Shown: positions 43,471 through 51,689, numbered from the stretch's first letter. The stretch: DNA of 64,000 nucleotides from Pseudomonas botevensis (GCF_019145475.1 NZ_JAHTKI010000012.1:62001-126000); one strand, 5' to 3'. A program made the numbers and translations. The notes: a model not told the origin generated them from the letters alone.

Positions 43471-44577
43471 ATGAGTCTGCTGCTTGAACCCTTTACCCTT
43501 CGCCAACTGACCCTGTCCAACCGCATCGCCGTGTCGCCCATGTGCCAGTATTCCAGCGTCGACGGCCTGGCCAACGACTGGCATCTGGTACATCTCGGCA
43601 GCCGCGCGGTGGGCGGCGCCGGCCTGGTGTTCACGGAAGCCACGGCGGTTACCGCCGACGGGCGGATCACCGCCGAAGACCTTGGCTTGTGGAACGACGA
43701 ACAGATCGCACCGCTGCAACGCATCACCCGTTTCATCACCGCCCAGGGCGCGGTGGCCGGCATTCAACTGGCCCACGCCGGGCGCAAGGCCAGCACCCAT
43801 CGCCCGTGGATCGGCAAGCATGGCAGCGTCAAACCGGACGATGGCGGCTGGACCCCGGTCGGGCCATCGCCGATTGCCTTCGATCCGCAACATACCCAAC
43901 CGAAACAGCTGGATGAGGGGCAGATCGCCGAGGTCATCCAGGCCTTTGTCGATGCCGCCAAACGTGCGTTGACCGCCGGTTTCAAAGTCGTGGAAGTCCA
44001 TGCGGCGCACGGTTATCTGTTGCACCAGTTTCTTTCGCCCTTGAGTAATCAGCGCCGTGATCAGTACGGCGGGTCCTTTGAAAACCGCATCCGCCTGGTG
44101 CTGCAAGTCACCGAAGCCGTGCGCGCGGTATGGCCGGAGGAATTGCCGGTGTTCGTGCGGGTGTCGGCCACCGATTGGGTCGAGGACGGCTGGAACCCGG
44201 ATGAAACCGTAGAGCTGGCGCGACGCCTGAAAGCCTTGGGCACCGACCTGATCGACGTCTCGTCCGGCGGCACGGCGGCGAACGCGGAAATTCCGGTCGG
44301 ACCGGGTTACCAGACACGCTTCGCCGAACGGGTGCGCAAGGAGTCAGGTGTCGCCACTGGCACCGTGGGCATGATTACCGAGCCGGCGCAGGCCGAACAC
44401 ATTCTGCGTACCTGCCAGGCCGACATCATCTTCCTCGCCCGCGAACTGCTACGCGATCCGTACTGGCCGCTGCACGCCGATGACGACCTGGGCGGGCGCA
44501 AGGCGACCTGGCCGGCTCAGTATCAACGGGCGACCCATCGCGATCAGCCGATTCATGAGTCTGATTTGCGCGATTGA
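43471..44577 (+). CDS. NADH:flavin oxidoreductase, old yellow enzyme (YqjM/XenA class)
   Basis: 368 aa FMN-dependent ene-reductase. Thermophilic-like/YqjM class marks: SPMCQYS with Cys25, QLAHAGRKAS, and the substrate-binding pair in EVHAAHGYLLHQFLSP; SNQRRDQYGGS and FLARELLRDPYWP complete the barrel. It reduces activated C=C bonds and xenobiotics such as nitro compounds with NAD(P)H; close to Pseudomonas XenA. Stand-alone gene with its own terminator. Confidence 0.93.
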   Translation: MSLLLEPFTLRQLTLSNRIAVSPMCQYSSVDGLANDWHLVHLGSRAVGGAGLVFTEATAVTADGRITAEDLGLWNDEQIAPLQRITRFITAQGAVAGIQLAHAGRKASTHRPWIGKHGSVKPDDGGWTPVGPSPIAFDPQHTQPKQLDEGQIAEVIQAFVDAAKRALTAGFKVVEVHAAHGYLLHQFLSPLSNQRRDQYGGSFENRIRLVLQVTEAVRAVWPEELPVFVRVSATDWVEDGWNPDETVELARRLKALGTDLIDVSSGGTAANAEIPVGPGYQTRFAERVRKESGVATGTVGMITEPAQAEHILRTCQADIIFLARELLRDPYWPLHADDDLGGRKATWPAQYQRATHRDQPIHESDLRD

Positions 44578-44590
44578 GTGAACGCCAGAC

Positions 44591-44630
44591 AGCAAAAAGC
44601 CCCAGCCAGTGATGGTTGGGGCTTTTTGCT
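44591..44630. terminator. Bidirectional terminator between OYE and opgD
   Basis: AGCAAAAAGCCCCAGCC, a 6-base loop, GGTTGGGGCTTTTTGCT: a 17-base arm on each side with T-runs in both directions. It separates two convergent genes. Confidence 0.95.
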
Positions 44631-44668
44631 TGATGGAGGCAGCGACGCTGTCTCGGCGTCTCAGACCC

Positions 44669-46297
44669 TTACGGGTATTTGCGCTTGTCCGGCGCCGGCG
44701 GGAAATACTGGTACAGCCAGGTTTCGCTCAGCGTGCGGTCGTTGGTGCGGATGAACAGCCGCAGCTCCACCGGGTCCGTGCTGTCGTTGGTTGGATACCA
44801 GTCGAAGAGAATCCGGTAACCCTTGATCTCGTCCAGCACCAGCACGCTGAAGTCCTGCACCTTGCCGTTGGAGCAAGTCACCACCGGCTCGATCCCGGTG
44901 CCCTGCGGCAAGCGCTCCAGACCGCCGCCGGTGAAGTCCACGGCAAAACGCCGCGCCCAGACCGGCGGGTAATGCTCGCCCGGTGCCCAGCCTTCGGTGA
45001 ACCCGCCCATGCCGGAACGGGTCGCGTGTACCCGCGCCAGCGGCGTGCCGACCGGTGGCAGGGCGCTCCAGTAGAGCTTGTAGCCGTAGTTCAGCGAGTC
45101 GCCGGCGGCCACCGGTTTTTTCGGTGTCCAGAATGCGACGATGTTATCCAGCGTCTCGCCGGTTGTCGGAATTTCCAGCAGATCGACGGAGCCTTCGCCC
45201 CAGGCGGTCGTAGGTTCTACCCACAGGCTCGGGCGCCGGCTGTACCAGTCGACGGTGTCCTGATAGTTGGCGAATTCGTGGTCAGTCTGCACCAGGCCGA
45301 ACCCCTTCGGATCCTTGTCGGCGAAGGCGTTGAATTGCAGGGTCGCCGGGTTGTTCAGCGGGCGGCAGATCCACTCGCCGTTGCCGCGCCACATGGCCAG
45401 GCGGTCGGAGTCGTGGATTTGCGGGTGGATGGTGTCGCACATGCGGCGTTCGTGCGTGCCGCAACTGAACATGCTGGTCATCGGCGCGATGCCCAGTTGT
45501 TCGATGGCGGTGCGCGCATTGATGTGGGCGTCGATTTCCATCACCACGCGCTCGGCCTGGCAATCGATGTCGAAACGATAGGCACCGGTGGCGCTCGGCG
45601 AGTCGAGCAGGGCGTAGACCACGAAACGGGTGGCATTCTGGTCCGGGGTCTCGAACCAGAACTTGGTGAAGTCAGGGAATTCCTCGCGCTTCTTGGCGTA
45701 GGTATCGACGGCCAGACCGCGCGCCGAGAGGCCATATTGGCCAGTGGCGTCCACCGCGCGGAAGTAGCTGGCGCCGAGAAACGACACCACGTCATGGCGA
45801 TCCAGCTCCGGCGCCTTGAACAGCTTGAAGCCGGCAAACCCCAGGTCGCCCTTGAGCTGCTGGGTGTCGACCGAAGTGTTTTCGTAGTTGAACAGTTTCG
45901 GGCGGAAGTGCACTTCACGCGCGGTGCGGGTCTTGGGATCGACGCTGTACATGCGCACCGGCTGGCGGAAACCCATGCCGACGTGGAAAAACTGCACGTC
46001 GAGCTGACCCTTGTTTTCCTTCCACAGTGAATGCTCGCCGTCGTAGCGGATCGCGTTGAAGTTCTGCGGGGTCATGGTCGCCAGGGTCGGCGGCAACACC
46101 TGTTTGGTGTCCTGATAAGCCGTGCCGGCCAGTTGCTTGGCCTGGCGCTTGAGCGCTTCGAAATCGAACGTCTGGGCTTCACCGTCGGCGGCACCGCCCT
46201 CGGCGGCCCAGGCACGGGCGGCGAGCAGACCGGAGGCCGAGAGGCCGGTGTAAGCCGCAATGGCCATCGACGCTTTGAGCAAATTCCTGCGGTGCAT
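44669..46297 (-). CDS. opgD: Glucan biosynthesis protein D (OpgD/MdoD)
   Basis: Periplasmic protein for osmoregulated periplasmic glucan synthesis (542 aa). A twin-arginine signal MHRRNLLKASMAIAAYTGLSASG...AWA shows TAT export, which distinguishes OpgD from Sec-exported OpgG. The MdoG domain includes QFFHVGMGFRQPV, SLWVEPTTAWGEGSVDLLEIPT and DFTGGGLERLP. ATG 46297 is chosen because the TAT motif then sits at residues 3-4. Borders the accessory islet on its 5' side. Confidence 0.94.
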   Translation of the reverse strand: MHRRNLLKASMAIAAYTGLSASGLLAARAWAAEGGAADGEAQTFDFEALKRQAKQLAGTAYQDTKQVLPPTLATMTPQNFNAIRYDGEHSLWKENKGQLDVQFFHVGMGFRQPVRMYSVDPKTRTAREVHFRPKLFNYENTSVDTQQLKGDLGFAGFKLFKAPELDRHDVVSFLGASYFRAVDATGQYGLSARGLAVDTYAKKREEFPDFTKFWFETPDQNATRFVVYALLDSPSATGAYRFDIDCQAERVVMEIDAHINARTAIEQLGIAPMTSMFSCGTHERRMCDTIHPQIHDSDRLAMWRGNGEWICRPLNNPATLQFNAFADKDPKGFGLVQTDHEFANYQDTVDWYSRRPSLWVEPTTAWGEGSVDLLEIPTTGETLDNIVAFWTPKKPVAAGDSLNYGYKLYWSALPPVGTPLARVHATRSGMGGFTEGWAPGEHYPPVWARRFAVDFTGGGLERLPQGTGIEPVVTCSNGKVQDFSVLVLDEIKGYRILFDWYPTNDSTDPVELRLFIRTNDRTLSETWLYQYFPPAPDKRKYP

Positions 46298-46701
46298 AAA
46301 TACAACCTGTCGTGAGCAATCCCGCGCCGTTCCTGGCACGTACTGGATCAGAAATTACGGTTCGGACAAGCCTTCGGCCAAACGCTATGGACTATACACA
46401 GATGCCCGCTAGCTTAATCCGTTCGCCGGCTTTGCAAAATTCGTAGATAGCAAAGCCGAAGTGTCTCAATGAAACAAGACGTTACGGTTAAACATCCGAC
46501 AGGGTTTTCTGATTTAGAGGGCATTTCTGCTTTTCTCGACTAATTACTCTAAAAACCACTTTTCAGCGTCGATTTAATTTCTATCCTATGGGCATCACCG
46601 GTTCGACTTATCCAGCCGGTAGGGCTCAAATCGCTGCTGAAAAGGAGCAGGGCGATGCGGTTTTCCAGACATTCTTGACGTATCAGAGAAGGACATCGTC
46701 C
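46298..46701. promoter_or_regulatory. AT-richer region upstream of opgD; left edge of accessory islet
   Basis: About 400 bases with no convincing gene. It must hold the opgD promoter. A 9-bp inverted repeat (CGGCTTTGC at 46427-46435, GCAAAGCCG at 46450-46458) has a 14-base loop and could be a regulator site or a terminator. From about 46440 the sequence is noticeably richer in A and T than the surrounding genome. Confidence 0.45.
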
Positions 46702-46887
46702 ATGGCAAAAGTACAAGGCATCACCGAAATGCTGGGCATCTTTCCTTGCCTTTCAAACGTGCGGCGAAGGCGCCGGCTCAGTCCTGATGAACTGAAACTG
46801 GTGGAGCGGTATCGGGAGTTGTCGGAAAGCGACCGGATCGCGATGCGGTATCTGGTGGATGCGATGAGGAGTGTTTCGCGGTTTTGA
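46702..46887 (+). CDS. Small protein of unknown function (61 aa)
   Basis: MAKVQGITEMLGIFPCLSNV, a basic run RRRRR, then LSPDELKLVERYRELSESDRIAMRYLVDAM. The second half resembles the helical tail found after the HTH of XRE-type regulators, but no HTH precedes it. AAGGA lies 8 bases before ATG 46702, which supports translation. Not a family I can name. It converges with the next small ORF. Confidence 0.55.
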   Translation: MAKVQGITEMLGIFPCLSNVRRRRRLSPDELKLVERYRELSESDRIAMRYLVDAMRSVSRF

Positions 46888-46892
46888 GAGAG

Positions 46893-46928
46893 GGTTACCG
46901 TGAAAGCCATTTGGCTTTCACGGTAACC
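46893..46928. terminator. Perfect 16-bp inverted repeat between convergent small ORFs
   Basis: GGTTACCGTGAAAGCC, loop ATTT, GGCTTTCACGGTAACC: every base pairs. It begins 6 bases after the 61-aa ORF stop and contains the stop and last codons of the 67-aa ORF on the other strand. It has no T-run but is long enough to stop polymerase or to protect mRNA ends. It could also be a protein-binding palindrome. Confidence 0.7.
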
Positions 46929-47098
46929 AGATCAATCAACTTACCCGCATCAGCATCGGCGAGGCCGACATTGATTGCGTGCAGATGCTCGGCAACCGCG
47001 CATTGTTTGAGGAATTTTTGCAGGTAGTCTTCAGCAAAACCCTCGTCGCTCGGGATGATTTCGAGAATGGGCGGTAGTGCAGGGATGGCGTTGTGCAT
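46895..47098 (-). CDS. Small protein of unknown function (67 aa)
   Basis: MHNAIPALPPILEIIPSDEG...KLIDLVTVKAKWLSR; acidic, no cysteine-rich or membrane pattern apart from a hydrophobic start. Its 3' end lies inside the 16-bp inverted repeat. No strong ribosome-binding site (CCGAACAG before ATG 47098). Could be a real accessory gene or a chance ORF. Confidence 0.4.
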   Translation of the reverse strand: MHNAIPALPPILEIIPSDEGFAEDYLQKFLKQCAVAEHLHAINVGLADADAGKLIDLVTVKAKWLSR

Positions 47099-47146
47099 CT
47101 GTTCGGGACTCGGTCAGAAATTGGTCGAGGTAGAGGGTGAACATTG

Positions 47147-47179
47147 AAGGGGGCGGACTCTGGAGTTCGCCCCCTTTTT
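47147..47179 (-). terminator. Terminator of the BRO-N gene
   Basis: AAGGGGGCGGACT and AGTTCGCCCCCTT pair almost fully (one G-T) around a 4-base loop, with A/T runs on both sides. It is 20 bases after the BRO-N stop (minus strand) and may work in both directions. Confidence 0.85.
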
Positions 47180-47199
47180 CATTGGCCCAAGTGAGGCCG

Positions 47200-47700
47200 T
47201 CAGCTGCACGTCCCCGATGCCTGATATGGCTGCTGGCCGAGTATCAACTCAGGCATATCACGCCATTTCACCCATGCCTGTTGTTGCCAGTGCAACAGCG
47301 GGACGGTGACGCCGGCCCAATGCACTGAACTCAGACTCGGGCCGTTCTGCTCAGGTGTTGAGCCGGTTTCTCGCAACATCGGAATGACTTCATTGCTCAG
47401 CCATTGGCGCAGGTTGCGGTTTTCCGGGATGAAATGATGGACGAGCAGCGCGTACATGCCGGATTCGCTGACCATTGGCGTCTCGATAATTTTGCCGTTC
47501 TTGCGCAATCTGACGGTGCGGCGCTGGTCGGGGTCGAGCTTCTGGGTGAGACGTTCATTCAGTGGTTGCCCCATGAGTCGACCGAGATCTTGTACGCAGA
47601 ACCAGGCTTGGTACTTGAGAAAAAGCGTGTGAAGAAAGCGATTGTGCCGGGTGAACACTGTGGGGGTGAAAAACTCGGGAATTGAATTTTGAGTGTGCAT
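47200..47700 (-). CDS. BRO-N domain protein (phage antirepressor-like)
   Basis: 166 aa. The BRO N-terminal domain spans about residues 15-115: FLKYQAWFCVQDLGRLMG, then VRLRKNGKIIETPMVSESGMYALLVHHF and RNLRQWLSNEVIPMLRETG, the classic SE(S/P)G(L/M)Y.L and W...EVLP.L.. motifs. BRO-N proteins bind DNA and act as antirepressors or regulators in phages and prophages. The C-terminal 50 residues are unique. It is divergent from the AAA-RloB pair and sits in the same islet. Confidence 0.88.
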   Translation of the reverse strand: MHTQNSIPEFFTPTVFTRHNRFLHTLFLKYQAWFCVQDLGRLMGQPLNERLTQKLDPDQRRTVRLRKNGKIIETPMVSESGMYALLVHHFIPENRNLRQWLSNEVIPMLRETGSTPEQNGPSLSSVHWAGVTVPLLHWQQQAWVKWRDMPELILGQQPYQASGTCS

Positions 47701-47888
47701 GCTTTGACTTCCGTTTCGAATTGGAAAGTCGCCATCAACCCTCCGACAGGTTGGGTGGCGAACCGAGTGGCGTTCGAAGTCGGGTTACTTCCTGTCGAAA
47801 CGGAAAAGCCGGAAGGCCCGCGCCACACGGCCCGCCATAACGCAGAACTGAAGTTGCAAAGCAGCCGCAGTTCAATGGGGGCACGCAA
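47559..47888 (-). CDS. Out-of-frame ORF overlapping the BRO-N start (Ash-like leader, doubtful)
   Basis: 109-codon frame on the same strand as BRO-N, overlapping its first 140 bases in another frame. Its middle part (RAVWRGPSGFSVSTGSNPTS...GGLMATFQFE) recalls the phage Ash-type short ORFs with a GP.G..VSTGSNP core that often precede antirepressor-like genes. It may be translated, or the conserved sequence may be acting as RNA leader. Probably not an ordinary gene. Confidence 0.25.
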   Translation of the reverse strand: MRAPIELRLLCNFSSALWRAVWRGPSGFSVSTGSNPTSNATRFATQPVGGLMATFQFETEVKACTLKIQFPSFSPPQCSPGTIAFFTRFFSSTKPGSAYKISVDSWGNH

Positions 47889-48140
47889 GCACCGTTTTGA
47901 CAGTTTTCCGGCTTCGACCCCGGGCCGCTGATTGGGCAGCGACGGGATAAAGCCTATCGGTCAGGCGCTAGCGGCGCCAAGTCTACTCTGTCGACGCAAT
48001 TCGTAGGAATTGATGGTCTGTCACGAAGGTTGCGTCTGTAGGAATTTCCTGTTTTTGCATGTCCCGCAGAGAGACTGCACCTGGCCCGCTGTTTTTCCTT
48101 TATTTATTCGAATCCAAGGAATGAACCGCAGGTTTTCTCC
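47701..48140. promoter_or_regulatory. Divergent leader region between BRO-N and AAA-RloB
   Basis: 440 bases between divergent genes. The part next to BRO-N (47701-47960) carries the Ash-like leader. The right part (47990-48140) is AT-richer, with CCTTTATTTATTCG near 48097-48110 as possible promoter sequence for the ATPase gene. No RNA gene is recognised. Confidence 0.4.
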
Positions 48141-49394
48141 ATGCTGATCGAATTTTCAGTTTCCAATTACCGCTCGTTCCGGGACAGGCAAACCTTGTCC
48201 ATGGCGGCGAGCCCCCGTTTGAGCAAAACGCGCAACACGTTCAAGTTAGCCGTCCATGCGGAAAAGCTTCCCGACTTATTGAAGGTCGCCGCCATCTACG
48301 GTCCTAACGCTTCGGGCAAGTCATCCTTGATTCGGGCGATGGGTGTCGTGGGACGCTTGCTGGCGACTCCCGCCGGTTCCAATGACGAGGTGCTTCCCGC
48401 TTCTGCCTTTCGCTTCGATGACACGCTTAAAGAGGCCCCCAGCGTCTTTGAATACGACTTCATCCAGGACGGGATGCGTTATCGGTTCGTGCTCGGTTTG
48501 AATGCCCGACGAATTGTTCAGGAGCAGTTGCTCGTCTACCCCAAGGGCAAGGAAACGCTTCTGTATCACCGCCAGTTTGATGAGCATGGCGAGCATTACA
48601 TCTTTGGTAAAACCCTTGAAGGTGGCAAGGAGGTGCATAACGCCTGGCGCCGGCTGACCAATCCGAAAATGCTGTTTATTGCGCAGGCCGTGGCAAACAG
48701 CAGTGAAGAACTGAACCAGTTGCGGGCACCATTTGGCTGGTTTCAATCGGGTCTGTTGGTGATTGAACAAAACAACATGCCGGGGTTATCAACAGCTTCG
48801 ATTCGGTTTCTGCAAATGGTCAAAAACCACACAGGCGATCTGCGTGATTTTCTAAGTGCACTGGATATTCCGGTATCGGCCATTCACCTCAGTTCAGAGG
48901 ATGCAGCAGTGTGCCCGGACAATAGAAAACTGACTTTGAAAGAGTTTTTTGCAGCTGCGCAACAGGACAAAGTGACTCTTACGCATTCCACGGTCTCGGG
49001 CGCTGCGCAATTCGACTTTTCGGAAGAATCGTGCGGCACAAAGAACCTGATCGGCTTCTGGTTGCCCTGGTTCATGATGAATCAGGCCGGTGGCAGCGGG
49101 ATTTTGTGTGTCGATGAACTGGACAGCAGTCTCCATCCCGAAATCGTCGCGGACTTGATCGGTAAACACCTCGACAGTGGTCTGCAAACGCAACTGATCT
49201 TCACCACACATGACACGCACTTGATGAATGAAAAGATTCTTCGCCGGGATCAGTTCTGGATAACGGAGCGTGATGCTCATGGCGCGACGAGTCTGTTTTC
49301 CGTTCACGACTTTGAAGGCCGGGAAAGCGAGGATGTGGAGAAGCGCTATTTCGAAGGTCGTTATCGCGGGTTACCGCTGCTCAGGCGAGGTTGA
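48141..49394 (+). CDS. AAA/SMC-like ATPase, AbiLi/RloA type
   Basis: 417 aa overcoming-classification-nuclease (OLD)-like ATPase without a nuclease domain. Walker A GPNASGKSS is at residues 54-62, a signature-like SCGTKNL at about 297, Walker B ILCVDELDSSLHPE at about 321-334, and switch His in TTHDTH at 355-360. N-terminal IEFSVSNYRSFRDRQTLSM is the typical opening of this class. Next to RloB it forms the pair known as RloA/RloB or AbiLi/AbiLii, a phage-defence module in other bacteria. Start ATG 48141 has AGG 8 bases upstream. Its stop overlaps the RloB start region. Confidence 0.88.
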   Translation: MLIEFSVSNYRSFRDRQTLSMAASPRLSKTRNTFKLAVHAEKLPDLLKVAAIYGPNASGKSSLIRAMGVVGRLLATPAGSNDEVLPASAFRFDDTLKEAPSVFEYDFIQDGMRYRFVLGLNARRIVQEQLLVYPKGKETLLYHRQFDEHGEHYIFGKTLEGGKEVHNAWRRLTNPKMLFIAQAVANSSEELNQLRAPFGWFQSGLLVIEQNNMPGLSTASIRFLQMVKNHTGDLRDFLSALDIPVSAIHLSSEDAAVCPDNRKLTLKEFFAAAQQDKVTLTHSTVSGAAQFDFSEESCGTKNLIGFWLPWFMMNQAGGSGILCVDELDSSLHPEIVADLIGKHLDSGLQTQLIFTTHDTHLMNEKILRRDQFWITERDAHGATSLFSVHDFEGRESEDVEKRYFEGRYRGLPLLRRG

Positions 49395-49396
49395 AG

Positions 49397-50023
49397 ATGG
49401 GAAGTTCGAGCACGTCGTTTGAACGCAAGGCGTCCCGTTTCAAGGCGCAACCCCGGGTGTTGGTGTTGTGTGAAGACAGCCAGTCCGGGAAGCGCTATCT
49501 GGAGGAGGCTGCGTTTTACTTCCGGGCCAGAGCGCAGGTTGAAATTGTGCATTGCGGTGTTACACATCCGAGCGGAATCGTTGAGCGGGCGATTGTGCGC
49601 CAAGACTGTTTCGACAAAGTCTTCTGCGTATTGGATCGCGATACTCACCCATGTTTCGAGCGTGCTTTGAACGCGGTGAAGTCGCATCCAAGAATCAAGG
49701 TCATCGCATCGTATCCATGTTTCGAGTTCTGGCTTCTGCTGCACTTTGGTTTCAGTCGCAAGCCTTTCCGAGCTGTTGGGAAAAACTCGCCGGGCGAATT
49801 GGTTACCAAGAGCCTGAGGGCAAAACCGAATATGGAAAAATATGAAAAAGGCAGGAACACAAGCTACTTCACTCAACTGCTGGGTGAGCCATTTCGAGTG
49901 GCGAGGGCTCAGGCGCCGAAAGTGCTTGAAGATGTCGTTCTGAGCGGCGAACCCAATCCAAGTACCGAAATTCATCTATTGATGGATGAGTTCGAAACAC
50001 TTTCCAGGCCTCAACTGATCTAG
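49397..50023 (+). CDS. RloB-like effector (AbiLii type)
   Basis: 208 aa RloB domain. Conserved points: VLVLCEDSQSGKRYLEE with Glu26, VFCVLDRDTHPCFE with Asp80, Asp82 and His84, and the family marker SYPCFEFWLLLHF at 105-117. The E and DxD arrangement is Toprim-like, suggesting a metal-dependent nuclease; that activity is inference. GAGG lies 6 bases before ATG 49397; a TTG at 49391 overlapping the ATPase stop is an alternative. Translation is coupled to the ATPase gene. All family motifs are intact, so the system looks functional. Confidence 0.88.
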   Translation: MGSSSTSFERKASRFKAQPRVLVLCEDSQSGKRYLEEAAFYFRARAQVEIVHCGVTHPSGIVERAIVRQDCFDKVFCVLDRDTHPCFERALNAVKSHPRIKVIASYPCFEFWLLLHFGFSRKPFRAVGKNSPGELVTKSLRAKPNMEKYEKGRNTSYFTQLLGEPFRVARAQAPKVLEDVVLSGEPNPSTEIHLLMDEFETLSRPQLI

Positions 50024-50032
50024 CCACAAACG

Positions 50033-50062
50033 CTGCCCGCATCCTTGCGGGCAGTTACTTTA
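50033..50062 (+). terminator. Terminator after the AAA-RloB pair
   Basis: CTGCCCGC, ATCCTT, GCGGGCAG then TTACTTTATTT. It lies 9 bases after the RloB stop and directly before the convergent permease stop, closing the islet on its right. Confidence 0.85.
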
Positions 50063-50063
50063 T

Positions 50064-51548
50064 TTAACGCCCGACCTTCCAAGCATCCCCAGCCGGCGCC
50101 TTCCCATGGTCATACGGCTTGCCAATCCACATGTATACCAACCCCAGCCCAATTACGATTACCGTACTCAGCACCATCGCGTAGTTGATGTACCACGCCG
50201 CATCCGGCGTGCGTGGCCAGGCCATGTTGATGATTGCGCCGACGCCGTAGACCAGCGCACCGATGTTCACCGGCCAGCCCCAGGCGCCGAGGGTGAATTT
50301 GCCACTCGGTTTCCAGCCTTTGCTGCGGGCGTACAGGGAGGCCAGGACGATCATCTGGAACGCGAGGTAGATGCCGATGGCGGCGAAGCTGACGATGGTG
50401 GCCACGGCGTCTTGCAGGAAGAAACCGAGGGCGATGATCAGGGCCGGCAGGACACCGGACACGAACAGCGCGGCAACCGGCACTTGTGTCGTAGGAGAAA
50501 TCTTTTTCAGCAGTCGGCTGCCGATGACCATTTCGTCCCGGGCGTAGGAGTACAGCAGACGACTCGCCGCTGCTTGCAGGCTGATGACGCAGGAGATGAA
50601 GGAAATCATCACCACGCCCATCACCAGTTTCGAACCGACCGGGCCGAAGGCGTTGTTGAGGATGGTGGTGACCGGGTCCTTGTCGGTGCCGTTGATCACC
50701 GCTTGCATGTCCGGCACGGCGAGGATCAGCGCCAGGCAGGCGAACATCGCTGCGATGCCGCCGATGTAGATGGTCATGCGCATGGCCACCGGGATTTTCT
50801 TGCTCGGGTTCGGGGTTTCTTCGGCGACGTCGCCACAGGCCTCGAAGCCGTAGTAGAGGAACATCCCCGCCAGCGAGGCGGTGAGGAATGCCGGCAGGTA
50901 GGAGCCGTCGACGCTGATGTCGAAGGTGTTGAACAGCACGCTGATCGGTTGATGACGCTCGAAGATCAGCAGGTACACGCCGACGATCACCGCGCCGACC
51001 AGTTCGCAGAGGAAGCCGAACATGGCGATCCGCGCCAGGGTCTTGGTGCCGCTGAGATTGACCAGCGTGGCGAACAAGGTCAGCAGCAGAGCGATGACGA
51101 TGTTGGTGTTATTGCTCGGTTCAAAACCCATCATCGCGGCCAAGTACGGGCCGGCGCCGACCGCAACGGCAGCAATCGTCACGCAGAGTGCGATGGAGTA
51201 GATCCAGCCGACCATCCACGCCCATTTTTTGCCCACCAGACGGCGTGCCCACGGATAAACGCCGCCGGAAATCGGGAACTGCGAAACCACTTCGCCGAAG
51301 ATCAGGCACACCAGCAACTGGCCGCAACCGACCAGCAAGTAGGCCCAGAACATCGGTGGGCCACCCGCCGCCAGGCACAGGCCGAACAGGGTATAAACCC
51401 CTACGACCGGTGACAGATAAGTGAAGCCCAAAGCGAAGTTTTCCCACAGGCTCATGCTGCGGTTGAAGTTGGAGGTGTAGCCCAGTTGACGCAGTTGTTC
51501 GGCATCGCTGTCGGCGACAGCGCTCGAGAGATCGGGTGATGCACTCAT
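50064..51548 (-). CDS. APC-family amino acid/amine permease
   Basis: 494 aa with about 12 membrane spans. N-terminal LGYTSNFNRSMSLWENFALGFTYLSPVVGVYTLFG is typical of the GABA/choline/polyamine branch; GGVYPWARRLVGKKWAWMVGW and EACGDVAEETPNPSKKIPVAM are family landmarks. ATG 51548 has GGAG 7 bases upstream. Next to PatD-type dehydrogenases it probably imports an amine such as GABA or putrescine; the substrate is inferred from context. Confidence 0.9.
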   Translation of the reverse strand: MSASPDLSSAVADSDAEQLRQLGYTSNFNRSMSLWENFALGFTYLSPVVGVYTLFGLCLAAGGPPMFWAYLLVGCGQLLVCLIFGEVVSQFPISGGVYPWARRLVGKKWAWMVGWIYSIALCVTIAAVAVGAGPYLAAMMGFEPSNNTNIVIALLLTLFATLVNLSGTKTLARIAMFGFLCELVGAVIVGVYLLIFERHQPISVLFNTFDISVDGSYLPAFLTASLAGMFLYYGFEACGDVAEETPNPSKKIPVAMRMTIYIGGIAAMFACLALILAVPDMQAVINGTDKDPVTTILNNAFGPVGSKLVMGVVMISFISCVISLQAAASRLLYSYARDEMVIGSRLLKKISPTTQVPVAALFVSGVLPALIIALGFFLQDAVATIVSFAAIGIYLAFQMIVLASLYARSKGWKPSGKFTLGAWGWPVNIGALVYGVGAIINMAWPRTPDAAWYINYAMVLSTVIVIGLGLVYMWIGKPYDHGKAPAGDAWKVGR

Positions 51549-51689
51549 GGGGTTGCTCCGTGAAATCGGCAGATTTCGGATAGCCGAAACCGTGGCGGGG
51601 CGCACAGGCGCCGCCCGGATCGGTGGTTATTGTTTTGAATGCCTGGTGATGCGTGGTGACGGTTTCTGCCTTGAAACCGAGGTGATGCC

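Noticed and set aside
48121..48147. Eight-codon leader ORF overlapping the ATPase start
   Set aside because: AAGGA abuts the ATG directly, leaving no spacing for initiation; probably chance.
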